DNA of 32,587 nt from Bacteroidetes bacterium HGW-Bacteroidetes-3. GTDB taxonomy: Bacteria > Bacteroidota > Bacteroidia > Flavobacteriales > Flavobacteriaceae. Location of the stretch: contig PHDE01000016.1 of the NCBI GenBank assembly GCA_002842505.1, positions 1 to 32,587 on the forward strand, read 5' to 3'. Shown one piece after another: positions 1 through 7,321 of the stretch (position 1 is the stretch's first letter; each line of letters begins with the position of its first letter). A model generated the notes under the pieces. It saw only the letters and a program-made list of their open reading frames with translations. It made no database searches and was not told the origin of the DNA. Made by a program: the position numbers and the translations under genes.

Positions 1-238
1 TTAGTTCGTTTGCTAAAATATGCGCCAAAGTGGTTTTACCGAGTCCGGGAGGACCGTGAAATAATGTATGATCCAAAGCTTCGTTTCTTAAATTGGCAGC
101 TTTAACAAAAACTTTCAGATTGTCAATCACTTGTTCCTGCCCCGTAAAATCATCAAATGATAAGGGACGCAACTTTTTTTCAACCTCTATGTCTTCAGGT
201 GAAGAAAGATTTTTATCAGGATTCAAGTTTTCATTCAT
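1..238 (-). CDS. ruvB: Holliday junction helicase RuvB, N-terminal part (cut by window edge)
   Basis: The AAA+ motor that drives branch migration of Holliday junctions with RuvA. Only the first 79 codons are in the window and the gene continues beyond position 1. The start ATG lies at 236-238 and the protein begins [10 protein letters not shown]. The RuvB N-terminal signature ([11 protein letters not shown]) lies near residues 24-34 and the Walker A loop GPPGLGKT near 62-69, followed by [10 protein letters not shown]. The reading frame is open to the edge. A TATCTTTG match to the -7 element lies only 6 bases upstream of the start (244-251), which would give an almost leaderless mRNA; that part is weak. 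The family call is firm even though most of the protein is missing. Confidence 0.93.
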   Translation of the reverse strand, partial: MNENLNPDKNLSSPEDIEVEKKLRPLSFDDFTGQEQVIDNLKVFVKAANLRNEALDHTLFHGPPGLGKTTLAHILANEL

Positions 239-243
239 AAAAA

Positions 244-251
244 CAAAGATA
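244..251 (-). promoter_or_regulatory. possible -7 element of ruvB
   Basis: On the minus strand this reads TATCTTTG and matches the Bacteroidota -7 consensus TAnnTTTG. It is so close to the ruvB ATG (236-238) that the transcript would begin at or within a base or two of the start codon. No -33 TTTG is seen at the usual 19-base spacing, so it could be chance. Confidence 0.3.
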
Positions 252-304
252 ATGAAGTAGGATAATTAATAATTAAAAATTAATGATTAATAATTGGAAA
301 GTGT

Positions 305-459
305 GAAGACAGAGGTCGGAAGTTGGAAGTTGGATGACCGAAGTTAAAAGTTTCAGGTTGCACGTTTCAAGTTTCAGGTTTCAAGTTTTAAGTTTTAAGT
401 TTTAAGTTTTAAGTTTTAAGTTTTAAGTTTTAAGTTTTAAGTTTTAAGTTTTAAGTTCA
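305..459. repeat. degenerate 7-bp tandem array (AAGTTTT type)
   Basis: Non-coding array between the ruvB start and the coxA 3' end. From 383 to 452 it is ten perfect copies of AAGTTTT. Upstream the same 7-base register continues through diverged units (GAAGACA, GAGGTCG, GAAGTTG twice, GATGACC, GAAGTTA, AAAGTTT, CAGGTTG, CACGTTT, CAAGTTT, CAGGTTT). Nearly every unit keeps a purine-purine-G-T core at the same phase. No open frame of interest crosses it. Related arrays lie at 19149-19288 and 32410-32587. The stretch between ruvB and the array (about 255-300) is only AT-rich sequence with a weak inverted ATTAAT pattern. Confidence 0.95.
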
Positions 460-464
460 AAAAA

Positions 465-512
465 TGAAAATTCCCAAAAACTTCATTAAAATGAAGTTTT
501 TGGGAATTTTCA
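465..512 (-). terminator. 22-bp-arm perfect hairpin downstream of coxA
   Basis: An inverted repeat with arms 465-486 and 491-512 and a 4-base loop (TAAA, 487-490). I find no mismatch in the arms. It lies 40 bases past the coxA stop codon. On the coxA strand the hairpin is followed by a T-rich stretch (CATTTTTTG), so it is best read as the transcription terminator of the coxBA transcript. Its arms are unusually long for a bacterial terminator. Confidence 0.75.
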
Positions 513-551
513 AATAAATTATTTTGAAGATTGAGTACTCCAACTTTTTGA

Positions 552-2303
552 TTAAGATTCCTCTTCGCCTTCGTATAAAGGGGTGATTTGGGAAACAAAA
601 TCTTCAGGCATTCCCGGTTTGCTGTAATCATAAGGCCAACGATGAACCGCAGGGATTTCTCCCGGCCAGTTTCCGTGAACGTGCTCCACAGGAGTTGTCC
701 ATTCCAAGGTATTCGATTTCCAAGGATTTTGCGTGGCCTTTTTGCCTTTATAAATACTGATAAAGAAGTTAGCCAAGAAAATGATTTGCGCTGCTCCGCC
801 TAAAATAGCGAATAGAGTTATTACAATGTTAACATCAGCCACATCATCAAACAACGGAAATGCAGTATTGGCATAATACCTACGCGGCAAACCCGCCAAA
901 CCAACAAAATGCATTGGGAAAAACACGCCATAAGCGGCAATCGCCGTGATCCAAAAATGCCAGTAACCTAGTGCCTTATTCATCATTCTGCCGTACATTT
1001 TTGGAAACCAATGGTAAACACCGGCAAACATTCCATAAATTGCAGACACGCCCATTACCAAGTGAAAGTGGGCAACCACAAAATAAGTATCGTGCACATT
1101 AATGTCCAACGCACTGTCACCAAGAACCAAACCTGTTAAACCTCCAGAAATAAATGTAGAAACAAATCCTATGGAAAAAAGCATCCCTGGATTCATTTGA
1201 AGATTTCCTTTCCACAATGTTGTAATCCAGTTAAAAGCCTTTACTGCAGAAGGAATTGCAATTAATAAAGTGGTAAAAGTAAATACAGAACCTAAAAACG
1301 GATTCATTCCAGATACGAACATATGATGGCCCCAAACAACTGTCGATAAAAATGCAATGGCTATTATTGAACCAATCATAGCCCTGTAACCAAAAATAGG
1401 TTTTCGTGAATTAGTGGCTATAATTTCAGAAACAATACCCATAGCAGGCAATATTACAATATAAACTTCAGGGTGGCCCAAGAACCAAAATAAATGCTCA
1501 AACAATACAGGAGAACCACCTTGGTAATGCAATACTTCCCCTTGAATAAATATATCGGATAAATAAAATGAAGTGCCAAAACTTCTGTCGAAAATCAACA
1601 ATAAAGCAGCAGACAATAATACAGGAAATGAAACCACCCCAATAATGGCTGTCACAAAAAATGCCCAAATAGTTAATGGCAATCTTGTCATTTTCATTCC
1701 CACAGTTCTTAAATTAAGGACAGTCACTATATAGTTTAATGCCCCCATTAAAGACGAAGCTATAAATATCGCCATGGAAATCAGCCAAAGTGTCATTCCC
1801 AACCCAGATCCAGGAATAGCCTGCGGCAATGCACTTAATGGCGGATAGATTGTCCAGCCAGCAGATGCCGGACCTGCTTCAACAAAAAGCGAAGAAACCA
1901 TAATGACACTTGACAAAAAGAACAACCAATAGGAAATCATATTTAGAAATCCTGAAGCCATATCACGCGCGCCAATTTGCAACGGAATCAATAAATTACT
2001 GAATGTTCCACTTAAACCTGCCGTTAATACGAAGAATACCATAATAGTTCCATGAATAGTCACTATTGCCAAGTAAATATCAGGAGACATAACGCCCCCG
2101 TCCTGATGGCTGCCTAAAAATGCTTCAATTAAACTAAAAGAAGTATCGGGCCAAGCAATTTGCAATCGGAACAACATGGACATAAATACACCAATAACGC
2201 CCATAAAAATACCAGTAATTAAATACTGTTTTGAAATCATTTTATGGTCAGTGCTAAAAACGTATTTTGTGATAAATGTTTCTTTGTGGTGGTGATCTGA
2301 CAT
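552..2303 (-). CDS. coxA: cytochrome c oxidase subunit I (aa3-type, haem-copper A1 group)
   Basis: Catalytic subunit of the terminal oxidase in the inner membrane; reduces oxygen to water and pumps protons. The 583-residue product is full length with about 12 membrane segments. Metal ligands are visible: H84 in TIHGTIMVFF (low-spin haem), H277 and Y281 in GHPEVY (CuB and the cross-linked tyrosine), H326-H327 in VWGHHMF (CuB), and H412/H414 in VAHFHL (high-spin and low-spin haems). The glutamate of HPEVY, the end of the D proton channel, places it in the A1 group. The C-terminal tail is acidic (EGEEES). It starts 28 bases after the coxB stop, so the two genes are probably co-transcribed. No subunit III or IV gene is in the window. 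Confidence 0.97.
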   Translation of the reverse strand: MSDHHHKETFITKYVFSTDHKMISKQYLITGIFMGVIGVFMSMLFRLQIAWPDTSFSLIEAFLGSHQDGGVMSPDIYLAIVTIHGTIMVFFVLTAGLSGTFSNLLIPLQIGARDMASGFLNMISYWLFFLSSVIMVSSLFVEAGPASAGWTIYPPLSALPQAIPGSGLGMTLWLISMAIFIASSLMGALNYIVTVLNLRTVGMKMTRLPLTIWAFFVTAIIGVVSFPVLLSAALLLIFDRSFGTSFYLSDIFIQGEVLHYQGGSPVLFEHLFWFLGHPEVYIVILPAMGIVSEIIATNSRKPIFGYRAMIGSIIAIAFLSTVVWGHHMFVSGMNPFLGSVFTFTTLLIAIPSAVKAFNWITTLWKGNLQMNPGMLFSIGFVSTFISGGLTGLVLGDSALDINVHDTYFVVAHFHLVMGVSAIYGMFAGVYHWFPKMYGRMMNKALGYWHFWITAIAAYGVFFPMHFVGLAGLPRRYYANTAFPLFDDVADVNIVITLFAILGGAAQIIFLANFFISIYKGKKATQNPWKSNTLEWTTPVEHVHGNWPGEIPAVHRWPYDYSKPGMPEDFVSQITPLYEGEEES

Positions 2304-2331
2304 ATTTATCTATTTTTTAGTAGTCTAGTAG

Positions 2332-3345
2332 TTAATTTTCTTTGATAACTTCAGCAATTGTTTTTTGAGTACTTAACCAACTGTTAAATGCCGCTTCTTC
2401 TTGAACAATTATCTTCATTTGCATATTGTAATGTGAAGCACCGCAAATTTTGTTGCAAAGCAGTAAAAAATCAAATTCATAAGGATCTTCTCCTTTTTCA
2501 GCCCTAATTTTATTGATTCCTTCAACTTTTGCAATGGTTTTTTCATTAGCTCTCATTTCTTCGGTAGTCATACTTGGCGTGAATGAAAATTGCGTAACCA
2601 TTCCCGGAACACAGTTCATTTGCGCCCTAAAATGGGGCATAAATGCAGAATGCAACACATCTTGTGAACGGAATTTAAAAATGACTTGTCGGCCCTTTGG
2701 TAAATGCAATTCTCTGGTAGGAATATCATCCAAAGAATTTAAATCGGTCATATCGACGCCCATGGTATTGATTCCTTTAATATTGCGAACATTTCCTCTT
2801 CCCAATTCATTATCACCACCGGCATAACGTGCTTCCCATTGAAATTGTTTGGCATATAATTCAATAATCAACGGGTTTTCTGCATCAGAAGCATCCATAA
2901 CATCATTCCAAACTGAAAGTCCGTAAAGCACCAAACCAGCAAGAACAACAGCCGGAACAATGGTCCAAATCATTTCAAGCTTATGGCTATCAGCATAAAA
3001 TAATGCTTTTCTTCCTTTTATCCCTCGGTATTTAAAAGCAAAATAGAACAGTAAAAATTGCGTTATTGCTTGCACAAATAAAATAAGCACCATGGTAACT
3101 ATGTACAATTTATCTATGCGGGCACCTTCAACTGAGGCAGATTCAGGCAAAAGAATTACAGCGTATTTCCAAAAAGTAAATATCATCAGCCCATAAAAGA
3201 AAATTCCAAAAGCAGCAAATAAAATTCCTTGTGTATTGTTATCCTTTTCAGTGGCAATAACGCTTTTCAAATTAAAAATACTTGCAATTTGCCATATTGC
3301 AATGCCAATTATAAAGGCAAGTAAAATATAAAGTAATGCTGTCAT
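2332..3345 (-). CDS. coxB: cytochrome c oxidase subunit II (CuA)
   Basis: Takes electrons from cytochrome c (here probably from the haems of complex III) through the dinuclear CuA centre and passes them to subunit I. 337 residues. There are four hydrophobic segments near residues 3-24, 41-66, 80-105 and 124-145, more than the two usual in subunit II, then a periplasmic cupredoxin domain. CuA ligands seen: H232 in DVLHSAF, C297 and C301 in CNKICG, H305 and M308 in ASHYNM. The residue that normally gives a backbone carbonyl to CuA (the E of CxExC) is K299. No cytochrome c domain is fused at the C-terminus, so this is aa3 rather than caa3. It follows the actF terminator and has its own candidate promoter at 3376-3383. 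Confidence 0.96.
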   Translation of the reverse strand: MTALLYILLAFIIGIAIWQIASIFNLKSVIATEKDNNTQGILFAAFGIFFYGLMIFTFWKYAVILLPESASVEGARIDKLYIVTMVLILFVQAITQFLLFYFAFKYRGIKGRKALFYADSHKLEMIWTIVPAVVLAGLVLYGLSVWNDVMDASDAENPLIIELYAKQFQWEARYAGGDNELGRGNVRNIKGINTMGVDMTDLNSLDDIPTRELHLPKGRQVIFKFRSQDVLHSAFMPHFRAQMNCVPGMVTQFSFTPSMTTEEMRANEKTIAKVEGINKIRAEKGEDPYEFDFLLLCNKICGASHYNMQMKIIVQEEAAFNSWLSTQKTIAEVIKEN

Positions 3346-3375
3346 ATTTTTTTTAGCTAGTTGTTATAGTGGTGT

Positions 3376-3383
3376 CAAATATA
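3376..3383 (-). promoter_or_regulatory. -7 element for coxB-coxA
   Basis: On the minus strand TATATTTG, matching TAnnTTTG, ends 31 bases before the coxB ATG. It directly abuts the T-tract of the preceding terminator. No -33 TTTG is seen at the usual spacing because that place is taken by the terminator stem. Confidence 0.55.
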
Positions 3384-3413
3384 AAAAAAATCCTGAATAA
3401 TTAAAGTTCAGGA
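3383..3413 (-). terminator. intrinsic terminator after actF
   Basis: The minus strand reads TCCTGAA (3413-3407), a 9-base loop, TTCAGGA (3397-3391), then eight T (3390-3383). This is a 7-bp stem with a U-tract, 26 bases past the actF stop. It separates the act operon from coxBA, though read-through is likely. Confidence 0.8.
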
Positions 3414-3438
3414 CTCTTTTCATTGTGTTTTTTATATA

Positions 3439-4791
3439 TTAATAGTGAAAATGTTCACTTTCTTTTATAAATGGATTTCCTTTGGCATTTAAAGGTGATT
3501 TTGTAAGCGCATTAAATACCACATAAATAAATAATCCTAAAAAGAATAGTATTGAACTAATTTCAGGAATGCCAATTTGCCAATGATTGCCAACTGTTGC
3601 GGGTGATATCATCACAAAAATATCAACATAATGGCCCAATAAAATAATGATTCCTGTACTTATTATAAACCAAGGAATTCGTTTAAAATCGCTGTTCATC
3701 AATAACAGAAGAGGAAAAACGAAGTTTGAAAGCAGCATTCCCATAAATAATAATTGGTAAGGCCCTAAAAGCCTCGGCGTGAAGTAAGCTGTTTCCTCGG
3801 GCATATTTGCATACCATATTAACATAAATTGAGAGAACCATAAATAAGTCCAAAAAATACTGAAACCAAACATAAACTTGGCCAAATCATGAAAATGGCT
3901 GTTGTTCACTTGCGGTAAAAATCCTTTAGATTTCAAGTAAATGGTTACCATAGCAATTACGGTAATTGAAGACACAAATAACGTTGAAAAAACATACCAA
4001 CCGAATAATGTGCTTAACCAATGTGGGGTTAACGACATAATCCAGTCCCAAGCCATCATTGATTCTGTCACGGCAAAAAACAGCAAGAAAAATACAGAGG
4101 CTTTAAAGTTCTTTTTATAATGCGTTAAATCAACTCCTGCATCTTGGGCCAAAGAATTTTTTACCGCAAAATAGCGATAAATATTCCATCCAAGCAAAAA
4201 TATAAAAGTTCTGACCATCCAAAAAGGAACATTTAACCACCAACTTTTACCCACTAATATTTCATCATAAAGTTCACTTTGCGGATTGTAATATTCAGGA
4301 TTCATCCAAATATAAAAATAGTGGCCATTTGCTACTGAAATGATTAAAAATGCCAATATAAACAATGATCCGGGCAATAAATACGCCGTTATTCCTTCCA
4401 TAACCCTAAAAAGCACGATAGACCATCCTGCTTGCGAAGCATATTGAATTGCATAAAAAGCGAGCGTGCCCAATGCAATCATAAAAAAGAAAAACATGGC
4501 AATAAAAATTGCGGCATAAGGTCGATTTTGGAAAGAATGCAATGCGTGAGTAAGGTGTTCTGTTTTAGCAGCCTCGCTAACTTCCTTACCGTTTTCAACA
4601 GCATGATTTGGATTTTGTTCAATTACGTTCGCAGCATTTGCTTCGTTATGTCCTTGATTTTGTTGCTCCGTTAATTGCTTTACTTCTTCAATTGAATTAG
4701 GAATCGTTAAAAAGCCATAAGCAATGCCCAAAGCCCCTAAAATCATAAAAACGATTGCACTTATCTTTAATTTTTTTGAAAAACTATACAT
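3439..4791 (-). CDS. actF: alternative complex III membrane subunit ActF
   Basis: Polytopic integral-membrane subunit of the quinol:cytochrome c oxidoreductase called alternative complex III. It resembles the NrfD-like subunit ActC in architecture but is placed as ActF by its position last in the operon and its sequence. 450 residues with about ten hydrophobic segments. The first (near 10-29) is followed by a polar, Glu/Asn/His-rich loop (near 38-85) that is probably periplasmic. Conserved-looking aromatic and acidic patches such as AWDWIMS and GHYVDIF lie in the membrane half. It starts 15 bases after the actE stop and is followed by a terminator. The family is clear; individual quinone- or proton-path residues cannot be assigned from sequence alone. 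Confidence 0.9.
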   Translation of the reverse strand: MYSFSKKLKISAIVFMILGALGIAYGFLTIPNSIEEVKQLTEQQNQGHNEANAANVIEQNPNHAVENGKEVSEAAKTEHLTHALHSFQNRPYAAIFIAMFFFFMIALGTLAFYAIQYASQAGWSIVLFRVMEGITAYLLPGSLFILAFLIISVANGHYFYIWMNPEYYNPQSELYDEILVGKSWWLNVPFWMVRTFIFLLGWNIYRYFAVKNSLAQDAGVDLTHYKKNFKASVFFLLFFAVTESMMAWDWIMSLTPHWLSTLFGWYVFSTLFVSSITVIAMVTIYLKSKGFLPQVNNSHFHDLAKFMFGFSIFWTYLWFSQFMLIWYANMPEETAYFTPRLLGPYQLLFMGMLLSNFVFPLLLLMNSDFKRIPWFIISTGIIILLGHYVDIFVMISPATVGNHWQIGIPEISSILFFLGLFIYVVFNALTKSPLNAKGNPFIKESEHFHY

Positions 4792-4806
4792 ATCTTTACT
4801 GTCTAT

Positions 4807-5385
4807 CTAATTAATGGATGTGTTTTGCGGCAACAAATCTGCTCGTAGTTTTTGAACATACTGAACAATTTCCCAACGTTCGTTATCTTTTAATTGAGAA
4901 GCATGGGAGCCCATCATATTTCTTCCATACATAATGACATGGTAAATACTGCCTTCGGTTATTTCTCTGTCTTTATAATTTGGAATTCCCAAAACTTTAT
5001 CACGCTGCATTAAAATACCTTGTCCGTCGCCTTTATCGCCGTGACAAATAGCACAATTAATCGTAAACAATGCTTTGCCTTTTTCTAGGTTTATATTGTT
5101 TGTTTCCAAGGGAGATTTTAATGTTTCTTTCGCTAAAAGATACCCTTCATTAGAATCAGGAATTTCATAAGGCACTTCACCTCTAAAAATGGTTCCAGTA
5201 ACAGGTAACTGCGCTTCCAAACCATTCTTAAAATTAGGGTTTTTGGCATAAGTTTCATAACCAACAGAAGTATACATATCAGTGTTGGCCATATAACGAA
5301 CATTTGGTTTACGCATAACATTGTTGCAGGAACTCAAACTAATCCCCACTAATATTATAGTTACTAAATTAAATATCTGTTTCAT
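4807..5385 (-). CDS. actE: alternative complex III monohaem cytochrome c lipoprotein ActE
   Basis: Small membrane-anchored cytochrome c of alternative complex III. 192 residues. The N-terminus is a lipoprotein signal peptide with lipobox LSSC, so C20 is the probable lipidated residue. One haem motif, CAICH, is at 111-115 followed by GDKGDGQG, and the likely axial methionine is M157 or M158 in GRNMMGSH. The context is actD-actE-actF with gaps of 5 and 15 bases. In this complex the subunit is thought to accept electrons from the pentahaem subunit ActA. Confidence 0.94.
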   Translation of the reverse strand: MKQIFNLVTIILVGISLSSCNNVMRKPNVRYMANTDMYTSVGYETYAKNPNFKNGLEAQLPVTGTIFRGEVPYEIPDSNEGYLLAKETLKSPLETNNINLEKGKALFTINCAICHGDKGDGQGILMQRDKVLGIPNYKDREITEGSIYHVIMYGRNMMGSHASQLKDNERWEIVQYVQKLRADLLPQNTSIN

Positions 5386-5390
5386 GTTCT

Positions 5391-5909
5391 TTATGCTTTT
5401 ATTTTAATTTCTTTAGCGCCTGCTTTTTTCAATAAATCTTCTAAAGCATTTACATCATCAGCTACCGCAATTTCTATCATAAAGTGATCGTCGGTAGTTC
5501 TTGGGTCAGGGTTTTCGGCTTTTTTAAAAGGCCATAATTTACTGCGCATATAAAAGGTTATTACCATTAAATGAGCGGCAAAAAATACTGTTAACTCAAA
5601 CATAATTGGAACGAAAGCCGGCATATTTTCAGCAAAACTAAAACTAGGCTTTCCTCCAATATTTTGGGGCCAATCGGCAATCATCATATAATTCATCATC
5701 CAAACAGCAAAAGAAAAACCAATAACACCATAAATAAAAGCCATAATAGCGATTCGTGTATTTGGCAACCCAACTGCTTTTTCTAGTCCGTGAACGGGAA
5801 AAGGGGTAAATATTTCTTCAATATGATACTCTGCAGCCCGTAAGTCTTTAACAGCGCTTAAAAGCACATCATCATCATCAAAAATAGCTTGTAAAGTTTT
5901 ATTGCTCAT
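5391..5909 (-). CDS. actD: alternative complex III subunit ActD (DUF3341)
   Basis: 172-residue membrane subunit with two transmembrane segments (near residues 53-75 and 97-120) and cytoplasmic ends, the DUF3341 layout typical of ActD. The N-terminal half has the DUF3341 pattern with AAEYHIEEIFTPFPVHGL near 26-43. Its start codon lies 11 bases inside the 3' end of actC, which suggests coupled translation. It has no cofactor motif; its role is structural as far as is known for the family. Confidence 0.93.
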   Translation of the reverse strand: MSNKTLQAIFDDDDVLLSAVKDLRAAEYHIEEIFTPFPVHGLEKAVGLPNTRIAIMAFIYGVIGFSFAVWMMNYMMIADWPQNIGGKPSFSFAENMPAFVPIMFELTVFFAAHLMVITFYMRSKLWPFKKAENPDPRTTDDHFMIEIAVADDVNALEDLLKKAGAKEIKIKA

Positions 5910-7296
5910 GATTATTTTCTCTTAATTTTTTATAATTATCTCCCGATGATTTCAAAATACTCTTTAACTCTGCCTGTGCTATTACAGGAAATGTTCTGGC
6001 GTATAACAAAAATAAAACGAAGAAAAATCCAATAGTTCCAATAAAAATACCAACATCAACAAAAGTTGGCGAAAACATTGTCCAAGATGAAGGTAAATGT
6101 CCGCGACTTAAATCGATTACAATAATATCAAAACGTTCAAACCACATTCCTATATTTATCACAATAGAAATAAAGAATGACCATACATAATTAGTTCTTA
6201 ATTTTTTAAACCACAATGATTGCGGAATAATGAAATTACAAGTTATCAATGCCCAAAAAGCCCACCAATATGGTCCGGTAGCGGCACCAACCGACAAATA
6301 GGTATAATCTTCATAACTGCTTCCTGAGTACCAACCCATAAAAAACTCTGTTATATAAGCCACAGAAACAATACCTCCAGTTAAAAGAATTACTTTATTC
6401 ATGTTTTCAATATGAATTCTGGTTATATAAGCCTCTAAATTTGAAACCTTACGCATAATTAGCAACAACGTTTGTACCATCGCAAATCCTGAAAATATTG
6501 CTCCTGCAACAAAATATGGAGGAAAAATAGTACTATGCCATCCAGGTATAACCGATGTGGCAAAATCCATTGACACAATTGTATGAACAGACAATACCAA
6601 TGGTGTTGCCAAACCTGCCAATACCAATGAAACCTCTTCAAAACGTTGCCAATCTTTTAATCTGCCCGACCATCCAAAACTTAATAAACCATAAATTTTC
6701 TTCTGAAAAGGTCTTACTGCTCGATCTCTAAGCATTGCAAAATCAGGCAACAAACCAGTATACCAAAACACCAACGATACAGAAAGATAGGTTGAAATGG
6801 CAAAAACGTCCCACAATAATGGTGAGTTAAAGTTAACCCATAATGAACCCAATGCATTAGGCAATGGCAACACATAAAATGCGTTCCAAACCCTACCCAT
6901 GTGAATTATTGGAAATAAACCAGCTTGAAAAACGGCAAATATGGTCATTGCTTCGGCAGAACGGTTGATTCCCATTCTCCATTTTTGTCTGAATAACAAC
7001 AAAACGGCAGAAATTAATGTACCGGCGTGGCCAATACCTACCCACCAAACAAAATTTGTAATATCCCAAGCCCAGTTAACTCTGTTGTTTAATCCCCAAA
7101 CACCAATTCCTATTCCAATTGTATAAGCAATACATGCTATTCCATATAAAAAGGCCAGTAATGCTATTGTAAATGCAATCCACCATTTTTTGTTGGCTTT
7201 GCCCTCCACAGGCGCAGCCACATCAACAGTAATATCATGATAACTTTTGTTACCATTTATTAATGGTTCTCTTATAGACGCTTCGTAATGAGACAT
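5899..7296 (-). CDS. actC: alternative complex III quinol-binding subunit ActC (NrfD/PsrC-like)
   Basis: Integral-membrane subunit of the NrfD/PsrC family that binds menaquinol beside the iron-sulphur subunit ActB. 465 residues with about ten membrane segments. The N-terminal tail (first about 35 residues) is polar and cytoplasmic. Family-like stretches include GIGHAGTLISAVLLLFRQKW near 87-106 and the SVHTIVSMDFA segment near 236-246. It lies 25 bases after the actB stop and overlaps actD by 11 bases. The family assignment is firm; the ActC-versus-ActF distinction rests on gene order and the clearer NrfD similarity here. Confidence 0.95.
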   Translation of the reverse strand: MSHYEASIREPLINGNKSYHDITVDVAAPVEGKANKKWWIAFTIALLAFLYGIACIAYTIGIGIGVWGLNNRVNWAWDITNFVWWVGIGHAGTLISAVLLLFRQKWRMGINRSAEAMTIFAVFQAGLFPIIHMGRVWNAFYVLPLPNALGSLWVNFNSPLLWDVFAISTYLSVSLVFWYTGLLPDFAMLRDRAVRPFQKKIYGLLSFGWSGRLKDWQRFEEVSLVLAGLATPLVLSVHTIVSMDFATSVIPGWHSTIFPPYFVAGAIFSGFAMVQTLLLIMRKVSNLEAYITRIHIENMNKVILLTGGIVSVAYITEFFMGWYSGSSYEDYTYLSVGAATGPYWWAFWALITCNFIIPQSLWFKKLRTNYVWSFFISIVINIGMWFERFDIIVIDLSRGHLPSSWTMFSPTFVDVGIFIGTIGFFFVLFLLYARTFPVIAQAELKSILKSSGDNYKKLRENNHEQ

Positions 7297-7321
7297 AATT
7301 TATTATAAATCTTTATTATAG

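Noticed and set aside
305-459. Heptad tracts as CRISPR, coding repeats or an origin of replication
   Set aside because: Period is 7 bases with no spacers, no conserved frame, and no DnaA-box cluster or dnaA/dnaN neighbour.
437-631. 64-residue frame across the hairpin behind coxA
   Set aside because: It crosses a 22-bp inverted repeat and runs into the coxA 3' end out of frame; no coding support.
2513-2827. Open frame opposite coxB
   Set aside because: Lies wholly antisense to a well-supported gene, with no similarity or start context.
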